NCBI RefSeq assembly: GCF_963169125.1
Contig: NC_084795.1
Span: forward strand, 146,984,145 to 147,048,144
Direction of reading: 5' to 3'
Length of the DNA: 64,000 nt
From: Humulus lupulus
Lineage: Eukaryota > Streptophyta > Magnoliopsida > Rosales > Cannabaceae
Part shown: one piece after another, positions 10,954 to 22,257 of the stretch
Position numbering within the stretch: position 1 is the first letter of the stretch
How the letters are laid out: the number at the start of each line of letters is the position of its first letter
Notes under the pieces: generated by a model
Databases searched by the model: none
Told to the model about the DNA's origin: nothing
Seen by the model: the letters and a program-made list of their open reading frames with translations, nothing else
Made by a program: the position numbers and the translations under genes

Positions 10954-11473
10954 TGACTCATCAGTCAGAATTGGCAAAGGTGTTAGTATCAACTGTGAAG
11001 CTGTGACTCATTAGTCAGGTTCGGCAGTGGTACTGGACACTGGTCACATAGCGCTGACTCATTAGTCAGGACGACCTTAGCGTGTTCCATGCAAGCCATG
11101 TCGATTAGATAAAATCGACCTTCTGCATTAGGTCACATGGCTATGGGCACCGGCCCTTAGTGACATGCTTGTCAGTCACTCATTTGATAAGAGCCATGGC
11201 AGGAAAGTCCAGGTAACAGTGTCGTTACACGGCTATGGTCACTGGGCCTCTAGTGACTTGTTTGTTGGTCACTCAGTATGGTTTAAGAGGACCTCAAAGT
11301 TATATTCACTCTTCTGATTAGAGCTATGAGCTCTGTATGATCATTTTGATCATCACATGCATGGCTTGGGCACTGAGGCCCCTAGTGACTTGCTTGTTGG
11401 TCACTCAGCATGGTTTATCGGAACCTCAAGTGTTGCGACACTCATTTGATTAGTGACTTGTTTGGCAGTCACT
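10954..11473 (+). repeat. TGAC/GTCA palindrome array in LTR C (5' copy)
   Basis: Three near-palindromes TGACTCAT(C/T)AGTCA lie at 10954-10967, 11004-11017 and 11055-11068, about 50 bp apart. Four hairpin units with AGTGAC and GTCACT arms follow at 11159-11180, 11252-11273, 11384-11405 and 11452-11473. The array is kept in the 3' LTR at 28746-29382. TGACTCA is also the core bound by plant and yeast bZIP factors of the GCN4 type (general knowledge); binding here is inference. Confidence 0.8.
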
Positions 11474-12048
11474 CATCTTATTAGGATTGAGTTGATAGTC
11501 CTCCAATCAGAAGAACAAGATTTCTTATTCTGGATACCCCAGCATCGTTTGAACTCATTTGCATGCTGAATAGAACTATGTTTGCTAGGCATGCCAGATA
11601 TGATTTGATATCATGATATGACTGTTTATGAGCATATGAGTTTTCTTGCTAGGCCTCGGCTCACGGGTGCTTTGTGGTGCAGGTATAGGCAAAAGAAAGC
11701 TGAACCATCCTTGAGTTGGAGAGCTTAGGTGATGATGTGTACATATGCAGCAGCTCGACCAATACTTGGGCGAGGTTTGAAAGTGGAACTAGGGTTAAAC
11801 CCTGTTTTGCCGCTTAGAACGGCCTGTTGTAAATATTTTCTTGTAATAGACTCTGAAATTATATTTTTGGGATCCCAATGTATATATTAAACGTTCTAGT
11901 GAAACGTTTTATCTTAACCGAAATTTTTAATCCCTAAACCGCTAATCACACTTAGTTACACGTTTATGGCCAAACGACTCGATTAGAGAGTTTAGCACTG
12001 TTTGCAATGTGCACTGTAGCAGTCCCTGGAGTTGGGGCGTTACAATTT

Positions 12049-12060
12049 TGGTATCAGAGC
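12049..12060 (+). other. Element C primer binding site (tRNA-Met type)
   Basis: TGGTATCAGAGC begins 5 bp after the LTR end at 12044, so the join has a slightly longer spacer than in B. Confidence 0.88.
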
Positions 12061-12533
12061 GTGCCAAGGTTTATGTGTTCGTGAAGACAAGCTGGGTATG
12101 TACACTCATCACTGAAGATAGCTTCACTCAAGGAATGGTAACTATTTTTGTAGTTATGTGCTTAGCTGCTTAAATAGATTGTGAATGCTTTACTTGCACA
12201 TTGCATTAGGGAGCATGAGATTCTGATAGAGCTTGGCTCTTGACTATATGATTATATGCTCCGTGAATATATTTATGAATATGATCATTTGATTACCTGC
12301 TCCATGATTATATAATTGTGATATTTGCATGTTGGAGTTGAGACATGGTGTGAATGTTGGAAGAGCAGGGATTTTCATTGATGTATGAATGCCATGGGAA
12401 TGTTTATAGCATTGCAGTGATGTGTGAATGTGGTGTGGTAAGATTGATCCCGTGGGGGAAAACTCTTGATATGCTCATCATGTTTAATGGGTCAAGTTAT
12501 TGACTGCATAGCAGGTTTATAGCCAAGGCGGAT
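12061..12533 (+). other. Element C untranslated leader
   Basis: This 473-bp leader between primer site and gag has no recognisable coding content. Confidence 0.55.
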
Positions 12534-13191
12534 ATGAGGCCTGGTGGTGGTTATACAGAGGTTGGGAGTTTCAGCCAAGGGTTGAGTTCTTCATCTGCCC
12601 CTCAGAGTTTCCAACAGATAGTCACAGATTTGCAATCAAGATTGCAGAGGCATGAGAAAGAGATCAGATGTCTGAAGCAACAGCAGAGTCTGTTGGGGAG
12701 CACCTCTTCCTATGTTGTGCCAGGAGTGGCACCAGGTTTTGCTCAGCCTAGGGTTGAGAGCAGATGGGAATTTCTCTGTGGAAGATTCCAGGAGTATTAC
12801 CCTCTAGTTTTTGAGGGAGGCCTAGATCCATTTAGAGCTAAGCAATGGATGGGCATGAGATCAGTTCCATTCTTGACAGTATGGGGCTGGTAGGTCACGA
12901 TAGAGTGATTTGTGCGACATATGTATTGCGGGACGATGCTCAGATGTGGTGGGAAGTGATATCCAAGACACGAGACACAGCTGTGATGGACTGGAAATAA
13001 TTTAGGCAGCTGTTTAATGAAAAGTATTACTGTGATGTAGCTAAGACTGCCAAGATGAATGAGTTTCTGAATCTCGTTCAGGGAAAAGCATCAGTATCTG
13101 AGTATGTTAATAAATTTAATGGATTGACCAAGTTTGCTTTAGACATGGTACCCACAGATGTGGCTCGGAAGGAAAGGTTTGTTCAAGGATT
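12534..13191 (+). pseudogene. gag: Element C gag, 5' part, frameshifted and cut by element D
   Basis: ATG 12534 opens a gag related to that of B and F: a coiled-coil-like stretch (LQSRLQRHEKEIRCLKQQQ), then VFEGGLDPFRAKQWMG. A frameshift near 12855 diverts the frame; the correct gag core resumes as DDAQMWWEVI at about 12935, meets a TAA at 12998-13000, and continues through FNEKYYCDVAKTAKMNEFLN and MVPTDVARKERFVQG. D then interrupts after GGATT (13187-13191). The 3' part of the gene resumes at 22253. The product was a capsid protein; it can no longer be made. Confidence 0.8.
13187..13191. other. Target-site duplication of D, left copy (GGATT)
   Basis: GGATT directly precedes the D LTR start at 13192 and is repeated at 22253-22257. 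It was gag sequence of C. Confidence 0.92.
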
Positions 13192-14481
13192 TGTTACCCC
13201 AAGATATGTTTCCAAGAAGGGGGGTGAATTTGAAATTTAAACTAATTTCGGAAATTTAAAACTTAATATGCCAAATTATGCAATAAATCAAATTTATCAA
13301 GTAAAAGCAAATAATATGGCAATCAATTAGATATAGCAAATAATCAAACTTGTAATGTAAAGAGTTTAAGGTTAAGCAATTGCAAACTCTCGAATTTTAC
13401 AAGGTTCGGTAGAACTAAGCCACCTACGTCCTTGGTCTTCAAAGCTATGGACCTAGCTTTGAGTTCCACTATCGATCCAAGTTAACGGGCTTGACTAACC
13501 CTTACAACCGGGAATTTTTCACCAAGGTATTTCCAAACCTCTTACAATAGTTTTCCACCACCAAGGTATTATCAACCTCTTTTTCAGATTGTTGAAGTGC
13601 CAATCTCACTCTAATCGGGTTGTTTACAAAACCGGTGCCAACCTCACCTCAATCACAATATGGGAATGTGTTTGATATTACAAGTAAAAATCACTCTAGA
13701 AGTATGATGATACAATGAGAAACCTAGAGTGATTAGCAGGCACACTTAGAAGAAATAAATACAAATTTTGGCTCAAGTGTGTGAATATGTGTTTGGATGA
13801 TTTAAACTTTTGGAGTTCTTTGAAATCAATGGATTAGGTTTGATATATGTAATAAATGCTCAGCCAACACCTAATTTTGAGTGAAAAACGAGTTTATATA
13901 GAGTTTGGGAAAAAACTAGCCGTTTATAGCCGTTGGGGGTTACTTTTTGAAGCTTCCTGCCGCGAACCGGAATTCCGGTCTGGGAGCAACCGGAATTCCG
14001 GATGGCAGGCAGTGAGCAAAAGTTCAAAATATGCCTATTTTCCCGTTTCTCAATTCTTTATAACTTTTAGCTCGTTTATCCGATTTCAAAAATTCCAAAT
14101 GCGTTACGACCGTATCGGGATCTATTTTCTTAAAAGTGAATTTAGGATGTCTAGTTCTCATTTTGAAAAATCACCATTTTTAGCACGTGAATGAGCCAAA
14201 TTTTATACTTATGACTTAAAGTAAACTTGCAATCACATTACAAGACTAAGAAATGAAATTAAACCTTCATCTTGAGTTTCTTGAGTCTTGAAATCCATTT
14301 CGGGTCATTTCCGGAAAATTTGGTAGAATGACCATTTTGCCCTTGGTCATAAGTTTGACTTTGAATTGCTAATTCACTTTGGTTTTTTTTTTGCTACAAA
14401 ATCAACAAATCATTAGTAACAAATAATAATCAAATATTTGTTAATCATCAAAACAAGGAGACTTAAGAGTTTGGGTCAACA
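13192..14481 (-). repeat. Element D left LTR (3' LTR, 1290 bp)
   Basis: On the plus strand it starts TGTTACCCCAAG and ends GGGTCAACA at 14481. A TATA box for minus-strand transcription is at 13893-13900 (read as TATATAAA). Two CCGGAATTCCGG palindromes at 13966-14001 lie about 65-110 bp upstream of that TATA box. It is 39 bp shorter than the right LTR, all accounted for by two losses in the palindrome cluster. Confidence 0.9.
13893..13900 (-). promoter_or_regulatory. TATA box of element D 3' LTR
   Basis: On the minus strand it reads CTATATAAAC (13901-13892). The matching box in the 5' LTR is at 21625-21632. Its position fits U3 lying on the high-coordinate side. Confidence 0.65.
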
Positions 14482-14494
14482 ATCTCCTCCTTTT
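14482..14494 (-). other. Element D polypurine tract
   Basis: On the minus strand it reads AAAAGGAGGAGAT, directly abutting the 3' LTR start TGTTGACCC. It is typical of copia elements. Confidence 0.85.
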
Positions 14495-16114
14495 TGATGA
14501 TATCAAATATTTGATTATTTTAAAAGGGAAAGGAAATATTTTTAAATATTAATATTAGATTAGCTCCCCCTTAATGTGTGCAAGGGTTTAAAAATTTGAA
14601 ACTTTACCTTACATGATTTTGTAAACTCCCCGTCAATTTATTACTCATAGTGAAATAAAAAGTTAGTCCAAAAATTGAGGTTTTTGCCAAAGTTAAAATA
14701 ATCTCAATTAATTTCTCCCCCTTTTGATTCATCAAAAAAGGTGGCAAAGGAATTCACAAAATAAAACATAAGCAAACATAGATTAAACTTTTTAAACATT
14801 CATACATAAGAAAGATAAGTGAATCCAAAATAACATCCAAGCAACAAGGTTTAAACTAGGTTTATCAACCAAACACAAGAAAGATAAACACACAAGGAGA
14901 TAAGGCATAAAGTCATGCAAACACACAAGTACACAAGATAAAATAAAACATGAAAGGATTCAAAAAGAGAAAACATGCAAATGCCTAAGATGATGAAGCC
15001 ATTGAAGTGGAAGCAAGAAGAGAATGAGATTTTTGTAGAAAAAGGGAGGATGAAGTTAGGGTTTGAGGGAGTGATTTTTGAGAGGGAAGAGAGTGGTGGC
15101 TTGTATTTTAGGTTGTAGAATCAGAATGGGAGAATGGAACTCGTGGGTAGGGTTTTTATGGGGAAAAAATTGCATTTGAAAAAAAACCAAAAATCCCTTA
15201 AGTGGCTGTTGTCTGCGCCAACCGTAATTCTGGTTGGTCTGTGCACAGGCAACCGGAATTCCGGTTGGTGCAGCAGCCCAGCCCCTTTTTCAAAAACGCG
15301 CCAAACTTCTTCGTTTTTAACCCAATTGACCCCAAACTTTTTCTAACACCTAAAATATGACAAAATTAATATGCTCAAACAAGAAAATCTGAAAAATGTT
15401 GAAAAACGACGATTTACGGTAAGCTTTTCGAAAAAGTTCAAGAAAGCTAAAAGCTTACCAAAAATGAAATCTATTCAACCAAATTGAAAAATTATTTTTC
15501 CAGCAGTTCAAGAATATTAAATATGAGGTATGTGAAGTGACGGAATCGAAAAATATTTAAAATTGAGAATTTACAGTAGATTTTTCGAAAAATGCCTTAA
15601 AAGGCCTTGAAAAGTAGAAATCTACCAAAAATGAGTTTTATGCAACCAAATCGAAAAATTATTTTTGCAATACTTCAAATATGTTAAATTTGAGGTGCTC
15701 AAACTGACGGATTTGAAAAATGTTGAAAATTGAGTAAGTTTCGCGAAAAACACTCATTTAGGCAAAAACTAACAAATTTTCAATACTTAGCATACCTAAA
15801 AATTGTTCAAAGAGTAATTCAAGCATAGCAACCCTATAGGCATACTAGATAAACTTATTTAGACATGTTCAAACACATAAACACATATACTAAACACGTA
15901 TGCAAAAATTCACATATTCACTCAATCAAAAATGAGTTCAAAGTTCACCAAAAATTCATACCATGACCTATAATTGGTTATTCTCAAAGACATATATCTA
16001 ATAGGTCAAGTATTAAAAGACTTTGCTTATTTATGCATTAGAATCATATTATAGTGAAAGTATATATGCATAAGTAAGTAAGGAGAGATATTATATTCAA
16101 GTAGCTAGTAAACC
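14495..16114 (-). other. Element D region between RNase H and 3' LTR, noncoding
   Basis: This 1.6 kb of A+T-rich DNA has no minus-strand ORF with recognisable motifs. In the SIRE lineage this place can hold an env-like gene (family knowledge), but none is visible. Two short palindromic units occur at 15218-15237 (imperfect) and 15250-15267 (CAACCGGAATTCCGGTTG, perfect), the same motif as in the D LTR. Three related segments ending in TTTTTCGAAAAA-like runs repeat at roughly 15360-15780. Confidence 0.6.
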
Positions 16115-17893
16115 TTAAATTTCATTTATGTTGGTCATTCCTAGCTCCCTTCTAATAAAACTAAATCTCTCATCACTAAGAGGCTTGGTGAAAATATCCG
16201 CTAGTTGGAAATCGGTGCTCACAAAATCTAGCATAATGTAACCTCTTTGGATATGGTCTCTAAGGAAGTGGTGCCTTATATCAATATGCTTGGCTCTAGA
16301 ATGCAAGATTGGATTCTTAGAGAGGTTAATGGCACTAGTATTGTCACACTTTATGGGTGTACATTCAAAATCAACATCAAAATCCTTAAGAGTTTGTTTC
16401 ATCCAAAGTATTTGAGCACAAAAACTACCGGCGACAATGTATTCGACTTCTGTTGTGGATAGGGCTACCGAGTTTTGTTTCTTGCTAAACCATGACACTA
16501 AAGAGTTTCCTAGAAAGTGACATGTTCCACTAGTACTTTTCCTATCCGTCTTACAACCGGCAAAGTCGGCATCCGAGTAACTAATGATTTCAAAGTTTGA
16601 GTTCTTGGGATACCAAAGCCCTAGATTCATTGTGCCTATCAAGTATCTAAAGATTCTCTTAACAGCACTTAAGTGGGATTCCTTGGGACATGATTGGTAC
16701 CTAGCACATAGACCAACACTAAACAAAATATCGGGTCTACTAGCGGTTAAATATAATAATGAACCAATCATACCTCGATACTTGGTGATGTCAACATCCT
16801 TACAACTTTCATCCTTGTCCATCTTTATGGAGGTGCTCATAGGAGTTTTCATGGACTTTGCATTAGACAAGTCAAACTTTTGAAGTAGATCCTTGATGTA
16901 CTTGGATTGACTTATGAATATTCCATCCTTTTGTTGCTTTATTTGAAGTCCAAGGAAAAAGTTGAGCTCTCCCATCATGCTCATCTCGAATTCACTATGC
17001 ATACACTTTGAAAATTCTTCACAAAGAGCATCATTAGTAGCACCAAAAATAATATCATCAACATAGATTTGTACTATAATAATGTCTTTTGATTTTCTTT
17101 TAATAAAAAGTGTATTATCCACTTTTCCCATTGAAAAACCATTTGAGATAAGAAAAGTGCTTAAACGATCATACCAAGCTCTAGGAGCTTGCTTTAAACC
17201 ATATAAAGCTTTCTTTAATTTATAAACATGGTTAGGGTATTTGTGATCTTGAAAACTGGGGGGTTGAGAGACATAAACCTCTTCCATAATGTATCCATTT
17301 AAGAAAACGCTTTTAACATCCATTTAATACAAGACAAAATTCTTGTGGCATGCAAAAGATAATAACATTCTTATGGACTCAAGTCTTGCTACCGGGGCAA
17401 AGGTCTCCTCATAATCAATTCCTTCTTCTTGATTGTAACCTTGGGCCACTAATCTAGCCTTGTTACGCACAATGACCCCATGCTCATCTACCTTATTTCT
17501 ATTGACCCATTTTGTTCCAATCACCGATTGGTGTAACGGTCTTGGAACTAACTCCCAAACATCATTTCTAATAAATTGATTTATTTCTTCTTGCATAGCT
17601 AGAAGCCAAGATTCATCGAACTCGGCCTCTTTAAAATTCTTTGGTTCAATTTGAGAAATAAAAGCAATGAAATTACACAAGTTTCTAAGGGAGTTTCTAG
17701 TAGTGACTCCTTGTGAAGGATCACCTAGAATTTGGTCTATAGGATGAGCACTTTTGAACTTCCACTCATGTGGAAGGTTAGAATCCATACCTTTGCTTTC
17801 ATTTACCTTTTCCACGGGTGGTTCCTCTTTGGGAGTTTGTGATGGAGCGTTAGATGATTCTCCAATGTCAAGATTTTGAACCTCTTCTCCCAA
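16115..17893 (-). pseudogene. Element D reverse transcriptase-RNase H, one in-frame stop
   Basis: The copia RT region begins near [14 protein letters not shown] and [24 protein letters not shown] at 17324-17326 splits it just before MDVKSVFLNG, and the frame then continues unchanged. Conserved blocks follow: KALYGLKQAPRAWYDRL, the catalytic YVDDIIFG and LYLTASRPDI. RNase H shows SYSDADFAGCKTDRKSTSG, SKKQNSVALSTTEVEY and the end motif HIDIRHHFLRD, with LADIFTKPL. Length after the stop is 402 residues, complete to the normal C-terminus. RT copies the element RNA; RNase H removes the template. Confidence 0.88.
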
Positions 17894-17910
17894 ACCTACA
17901 ACATCATCAT

Positions 17911-19188
17911 CTACACTTTTGCTTGTAGGAGGGTTAGACTCATCAAATGCAACATGAATAGATTCTTCAACAACATTAGTTCTTTTGTTATAAATTCTAT
18001 AAGCTTTACTATGTGTTGATAACCTATAAAAATTCCAACATCGGATTTTGCATCAAATTTTCCAAGGTTGTCCTTGGTGTTCAAAATATAGCATTTACAT
18101 CCAAAAACTCTAAAATATCCAATGTTGGGTTTTCTCCCTTTCCAAAGCTCATAAAGGGTTTTATTCATGTTAGGCCTAATGAAAACACGGTTCAAAATAT
18201 AACAAGAAGTATTGACGGCCTCGGCCCAAAAATATTTAGGTAATGAGATTTCATTGAGCATTGACCTAGCCATTTCTTGAATTATTCTATTCTTCCTTTC
18301 GACAACTCCATTTTGTTGTGGAGTTCTTGGAGCCGAAGAGTTATGGTTAAAACCATGTTCATCACAAAAAAAAATTAAGGCATCATTGTCAAACTCTCCA
18401 CCATGATCACTCCTAATGGAGGTGATTGAATACCCTTTTTCATTTTGCACACTCTTACAAAATTTAACTAAATTTTCCAAAACATCATTTTTGAGTTTAA
18501 AAAATATAACCCATGTAAATCTAGAAAAATCATCAACAATCACAAATGCATAGTATTTACCACCTAGACTAGTAATTCTTGAAGGACCGAATAAATCAAT
18601 ATGAAGCAATTGCAAAGGTCTAGAGGTTGAAATCTCTTTCTTGGAATGAAAAGATGTTTTAATTTGTTTTCCAAATTGGCATGCATCACAAAGTTTATCT
18701 TTATCAAAAGGAATAGATGGCAAACGAACAACAAGATCTTTTCTAACCAACTTTGAAATAGAATCCATACTAGCATGTCCTAATCTTCTATGCCACAACC
18801 AAGAATTATCATTTATAACGGTTAAACATTTATTTTTGCTATCAAAGGAATCAACATCAATAACATAAACATTATCCTTCCTTTCTCCAATAAAAATAAC
18901 TTTATTGGTTGAAGCATTTTCAATGGAGCATTTTGAGGATTCAAAAACAACACAAAAATCTTTATCACATAGTTGACTAATACTAAGTAAATTATGTTTA
19001 AGGTTATCAACAAGAAGCACATTTTTAATACATGGAGAGTATACGTTACCGATATCACCAATGCCCAAGATTTTTCCTTTTAAATTGTCTCCAAAAGTGA
19101 CAAAACCACTTTCCTTGCTCTTAAAACTTGAAAATCTTGATGGGTCACCGGTCATATGCTTTGAACAACCACTATCCAAGAACCACAA
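17911..19188 (-). pseudogene. Element D protease end and integrase, frameshift near its 3' end
   Basis: The frame opens with the copia protease active site WFLDSGCSKHMTGD. The zinc-binding pre-integrase segment WLWHRRLGHASMDSISKL...CDACQFGK comes next, then the catalytic core with the first Asp in LLHIDLFGPS, the second in SDHGGEFDN, and the Glu in NGVVERKNRIIQE. A frameshift at about 18030, after DVGIFIGY, moves the frame to that of the RT segment. The integrase C-terminal motif (YFRVFGCKCYI) is intact. All three catalytic residues are kept. Confidence 0.87.
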
Positions 19189-20871
19189 GCTTTTGCTCTT
19201 CCTTGTTGATTCCTACAAAAAAAATCATTTGTTGGCCTTTGGTACCCACATAACTTTGGGTCCTTTCTTGTTAGTTTTGGAACCCTTTGGTACCCATTTG
19301 GTCTTGCCTAGATATGCATATCTCTTTACGTGACAATATGAAATTGTATGACCATCTTGGTTACAATATGTGCATGTAAAGTGTGGTAGGCTAGTTGGTT
19401 TTACAAAGAAGTTTCTCAAAAAAATTTGTTTCCTACTAGGATCATATCCAATACCACTTTTTCCAAAACCACAAGATTGACTCCCTAGCATAAGTTCATA
19501 GCCTTCTTTACCTTTTGTAAAAGTATATATGTCATTCTTAAGGCTTTTTACATTAGCATGCAACTCAACAATTTCTTTCTTATATGAGGAATAAGTAGCA
19601 TATTGAGATTTAGCCAAAAGTTTCTTTTCATTTAATTTCAAAATCTCAATTTCCTTTAATAGCATGTTGGTCTTTTCTCTAAGGGTTTGGTTTTTAGGAA
19701 GCAATTTTCCAAAATCATCAAATAGTTCCTTAAATGAATTTGACAACTCATCATATGACATTTCTAAGTTATCATCATCATTTTCACTATCACAATCACT
19801 TTGGTTAGAAATTCTTACCCCATCATCAAGTGCCATCATGCACATGTTTGCTACTTCATTCTTCTCCTCATCACTATTGAGCCAATCCGCCAACATTGCC
19901 CTTCCTTTGTATTTATTCTTCTTCCTCATTGGGCAATCCATTTTCATGTGACCGGGCTTCTTGCATTCAAAGAAAATTGGTGGATCATCTTTGCTTTTTC
20001 TTTGTTTTTCTTTTGAGTCACTTCCTCTTTGTGGCTTCTTCCCAAAGTTCTTCTTGAATTTCATGAACTTTTTGTATTTCTTTGAGAAGAGTGCCAAGTC
20101 CTCCATGTCACTACATAGGCTATCCTCATCATCTTCACTAATGGCACGGGAGGAGGAAGACTTGAATGCAATAGTCTTCTTTTTCTTCTCAACTTCCTCT
20201 TCATCTTGTGCACTCATGAAAATTTCATGGTTCATGAGTGAACCAATTAGTTCTTCCAAGGGAAGTGTTGAGAGATCCTTGGCTTCTTGAATGGCAATCA
20301 CTTTTCCTTGATAGACTTTGGTGAGACTTCTCAAAATCTTGGTCACCATCTCCTTTTGTGAAAGTACCTTTCCAAGAGAATTCAAACCATTAGTGATAGT
20401 AGTGAAACGAGTATACATGTTAGTAATAGTTTCATCCGCTTTCATCTTAAAGTTCTCATATTAAGTGGAATAAATTTGAATTTTAGTTTCCTTCATAGCA
20501 TTTGTTCATTGATGAGTGACTTCAAGCATTTTCCACATATCATAAGCGGTAGAAGCTTGTTCAATATTTTTGAACACATCTCTATCCAAACCAAATATAA
20601 GTGCATATTTAGCTCTAGCATTCTTAGAAAGCATTTTCTTGTCATTTTCATCATATGCCTCATATGTCTTAATAACTTCTACACCATTAATGACATGTTT
20701 AGGAATGTAAGGACCATTACACACTATATGCCACAAATCATAATCAATAGATTGAAGATAAGTTTCCATCCTAATTCTCCAATAAGGAAAGTCTACTCCA
20801 TTGAAGAATGTTGCTCTATTTGTGCTTAAACCTTCAAACATGTTATTTTGTGAATTACTTGGAAACGCCAT
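19189..20871 (-). pseudogene. gag: Element D gag, stop codons split it
   Basis: ATG at 20871 opens a copia gag (FFNGVDFPYWRIRMETYLQS, then LWHIVCNGPYIP). TGA at 20506-20508 and TAA at 20461-20463 interrupt it, and the same frame resumes at 20445 (ADETITNMYTRFTTI). A lysine-rich part follows, with FECKKPGHMKMDC, in which the first zinc-binding Cys is replaced by Phe, and a second knuckle CTYCNQDGHTISYC that is complete. The frame is closed at 19225 by a stop and a second stop lies before the protease motif at 19188. gag would form the cytoplasmic particle. Confidence 0.85.
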
Positions 20872-20909
20872 GCTCTAAATTGTGAAATCTAATCAAATAA
20901 ATGAATCTG

Positions 20910-20921
20910 GGTCTGATACCA
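20910..20921 (-). other. Element D primer binding site (tRNA-Met type)
   Basis: On the minus strand TGGTATCAGACC starts three bases after the 5' LTR end. It matches the tRNA-Met 3' end for the first ten bases. Confidence 0.82.
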
Positions 20922-21624
20922 ATTGTTAACCCAAGATATGTTTCCAAGAGGGGGGGTGAATTGGAAATTTAAACTAATTTCGGAAATTTAAAACTTAATA
21001 TGCCAAATTATGCAATAAATCAAATTTATCAAGTAAAAACAAATAATATGGCAATCAATTAGATATAGCAAATAATCAAACTTGTAATGTAAAGAGTTTA
21101 AGGTTAAGAAATTGCAAACTCTCGAATTTTACAAGGTTCGGTAGAACTAAGCCACCTACGTCCTTGGTCTTCAAAGATATGGACCTAGCTTTGAGTTCCA
21201 CTATCGAGCCAAGTTAACGGGCTTGACTAACCCTTACAACCGGGAATTTTTCACCAAGGTATTTCCAAACCTCTTACAATAGTTTTCCACCACCAAGGTA
21301 TTATCAACCTCTTTTCCGGTTTGTTGAAGTGCCAATCTCACTCTAACCGGGTTGTTTACAAAACCGGTGCCAACCTCACCTCAATCACAATATGGGAATG
21401 TGTTTGATATTACAAGCAAAAATCACTCTAGAAGTATGATGATTCAATGAGAAACCTAGAGTGATTAGCAAGCACACTTAGAAGAAATAAATACAAATTT
21501 TGGCTCTAGTGTGTGAATATGTGTTTGGATGATATAAACTTTGGGAGCTCTTTGAAATCAATGGATTAGGTTTGATATATGTAATAAATGCTCAGCCAAC
21601 ACCTAATTTTGAGTGAAAAACGAG

Positions 21625-21632
21625 TTTATATA
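21625..21632 (-). promoter_or_regulatory. TATA box of element D 5' LTR
   Basis: On the minus strand it reads CTATATAAAC. The palindrome cluster 21699-21772 lies about 65-140 bp upstream of it. Confidence 0.65.
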
Positions 21633-21698
21633 GAGTTTGGGAAAAAACTAGTCGTTTATAGCCGTTGGGGGTTACTTTTTGAAGCTGCCTGCCGCGAA

Positions 21699-21772
21699 CC
21701 GGAAGTCCGGATGGGGAACCGGAATTCCGGTCTGGGAGCAACCGGAACTCCGGTTGCCAACCAGAATTCCGG
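21699..21772 (-). repeat. Palindrome cluster in LTR D (CCGGAATTCCGG)
   Basis: Units are CCGGAAGTCCGG (21699-21710), ACCGGAATTCCGGT (21718-21731, perfect), AACCGGAACTCCGGTT (21740-21755, one central mismatch) and CCAGAATTCCGG (21761-21772). The left LTR keeps only 13966-13979 and 13990-14001. Confidence 0.85.
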
Positions 21773-22252
21773 ATGGCAGGCAGTGAGCAAAAGTTCAAAA
21801 TATGCTTATTTTCCTGTTTTTCAATTCTTTAGAACTTTTAGCTTGTTTATCCGATTTCAAAAATTCCAATTGCGTTACGACCGTATCGGGATCTATTTTC
21901 TTAAAAGTGAATTTAGGATGTCTAGTTCTCATTTTGAAAAATCACCATTTTTAGCACGTGAATGAGCCAAATTTTATACTTATGACTTAAAGTAAACTTG
22001 CAATCACTTTACAAGACTAAGAAATGAAATTAAACCTTTATCTTGAGTTTCTTGAGTCTTTAAATCCATTTCGGGTCATTTCCGGAAAATTTGGTAGAAT
22101 GACCATTTTGCCCTTGGTCATAAGTTTGACTTTGAATTGCTAATTCACTTTGTTTTCTTTTTTGCTACAAAATCAAAAAATCATTAGTAACAAATAATAA
22201 TCAAATATTTGTTAATCATCAAAACAAGGAGACTTAAGAGTTTGGGTCAACA

Positions 22253-22257
22253 GGATT
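22253..22257. other. Target-site duplication of D, right copy (GGATT)
   Basis: It follows the LTR end CA at 22252 and repeats 13187-13191 exactly. Confidence 0.92.

Larger units (their letters stand above)
9733..12044 (+). repeat. Element C 5' LTR, right part (2312 bp), cut by element B
   Basis: From GGCGGGAAAGG onward this matches C's 3' LTR from 27536, and it ends GGGGCGTTACA at 12044, followed by a primer site. The first ~470 bp of the LTR lie left of B and outside the window. GGCGG at 9733-9737 should be the right TSD of B. It lacks about 117 bp that the 3' LTR has (28932-29048). It carries the palindrome at 10297-10313, GAGGTAAGAAAACTGCACCC (10600), three TGACTCATTAGTCA units and four AGTGAC...GTCACT hairpins (10954-11473), the shared block GGCTCACGGGTGCT (11658) and GGGATCCCAA (11869). 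Confidence 0.88.
13192..22252 (-). mobile_element. Element D: Ty1/copia retrotransposon, complete but inactivated
   Basis: D is 9061 bp with LTRs of 1290 bp (left, the 3' LTR) and 1329 bp (right, the 5' LTR), and a perfect TSD GGATT. On the minus strand the order is primer site, gag (20871 to 19225), protease-integrase (19188 to 17911), then RT-RNase H (17893 to 16115). Integrase before RT defines Ty1/copia. The large size, long LTRs, gag with a second zinc knuckle and long stretch after RNase H resemble the SIRE/Maximus lineage (inference). By eye the LTRs differ at about 35 positions (near 3%) plus the palindrome deletions, so D is moderately young. At least five stops and one frameshift break the coding frame. 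Confidence 0.88.
20924..22252 (-). repeat. Element D right LTR (5' LTR, 1329 bp)
   Basis: It starts TGTTAACCC and ends GGGTCAACA on the plus strand. The TATA box is at 21625-21632 (minus strand). Four CCGGAATTCCGG-type units lie at 21699-21772, against two in the left LTR. This LTR would have driven transcription of D. Confidence 0.9.
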
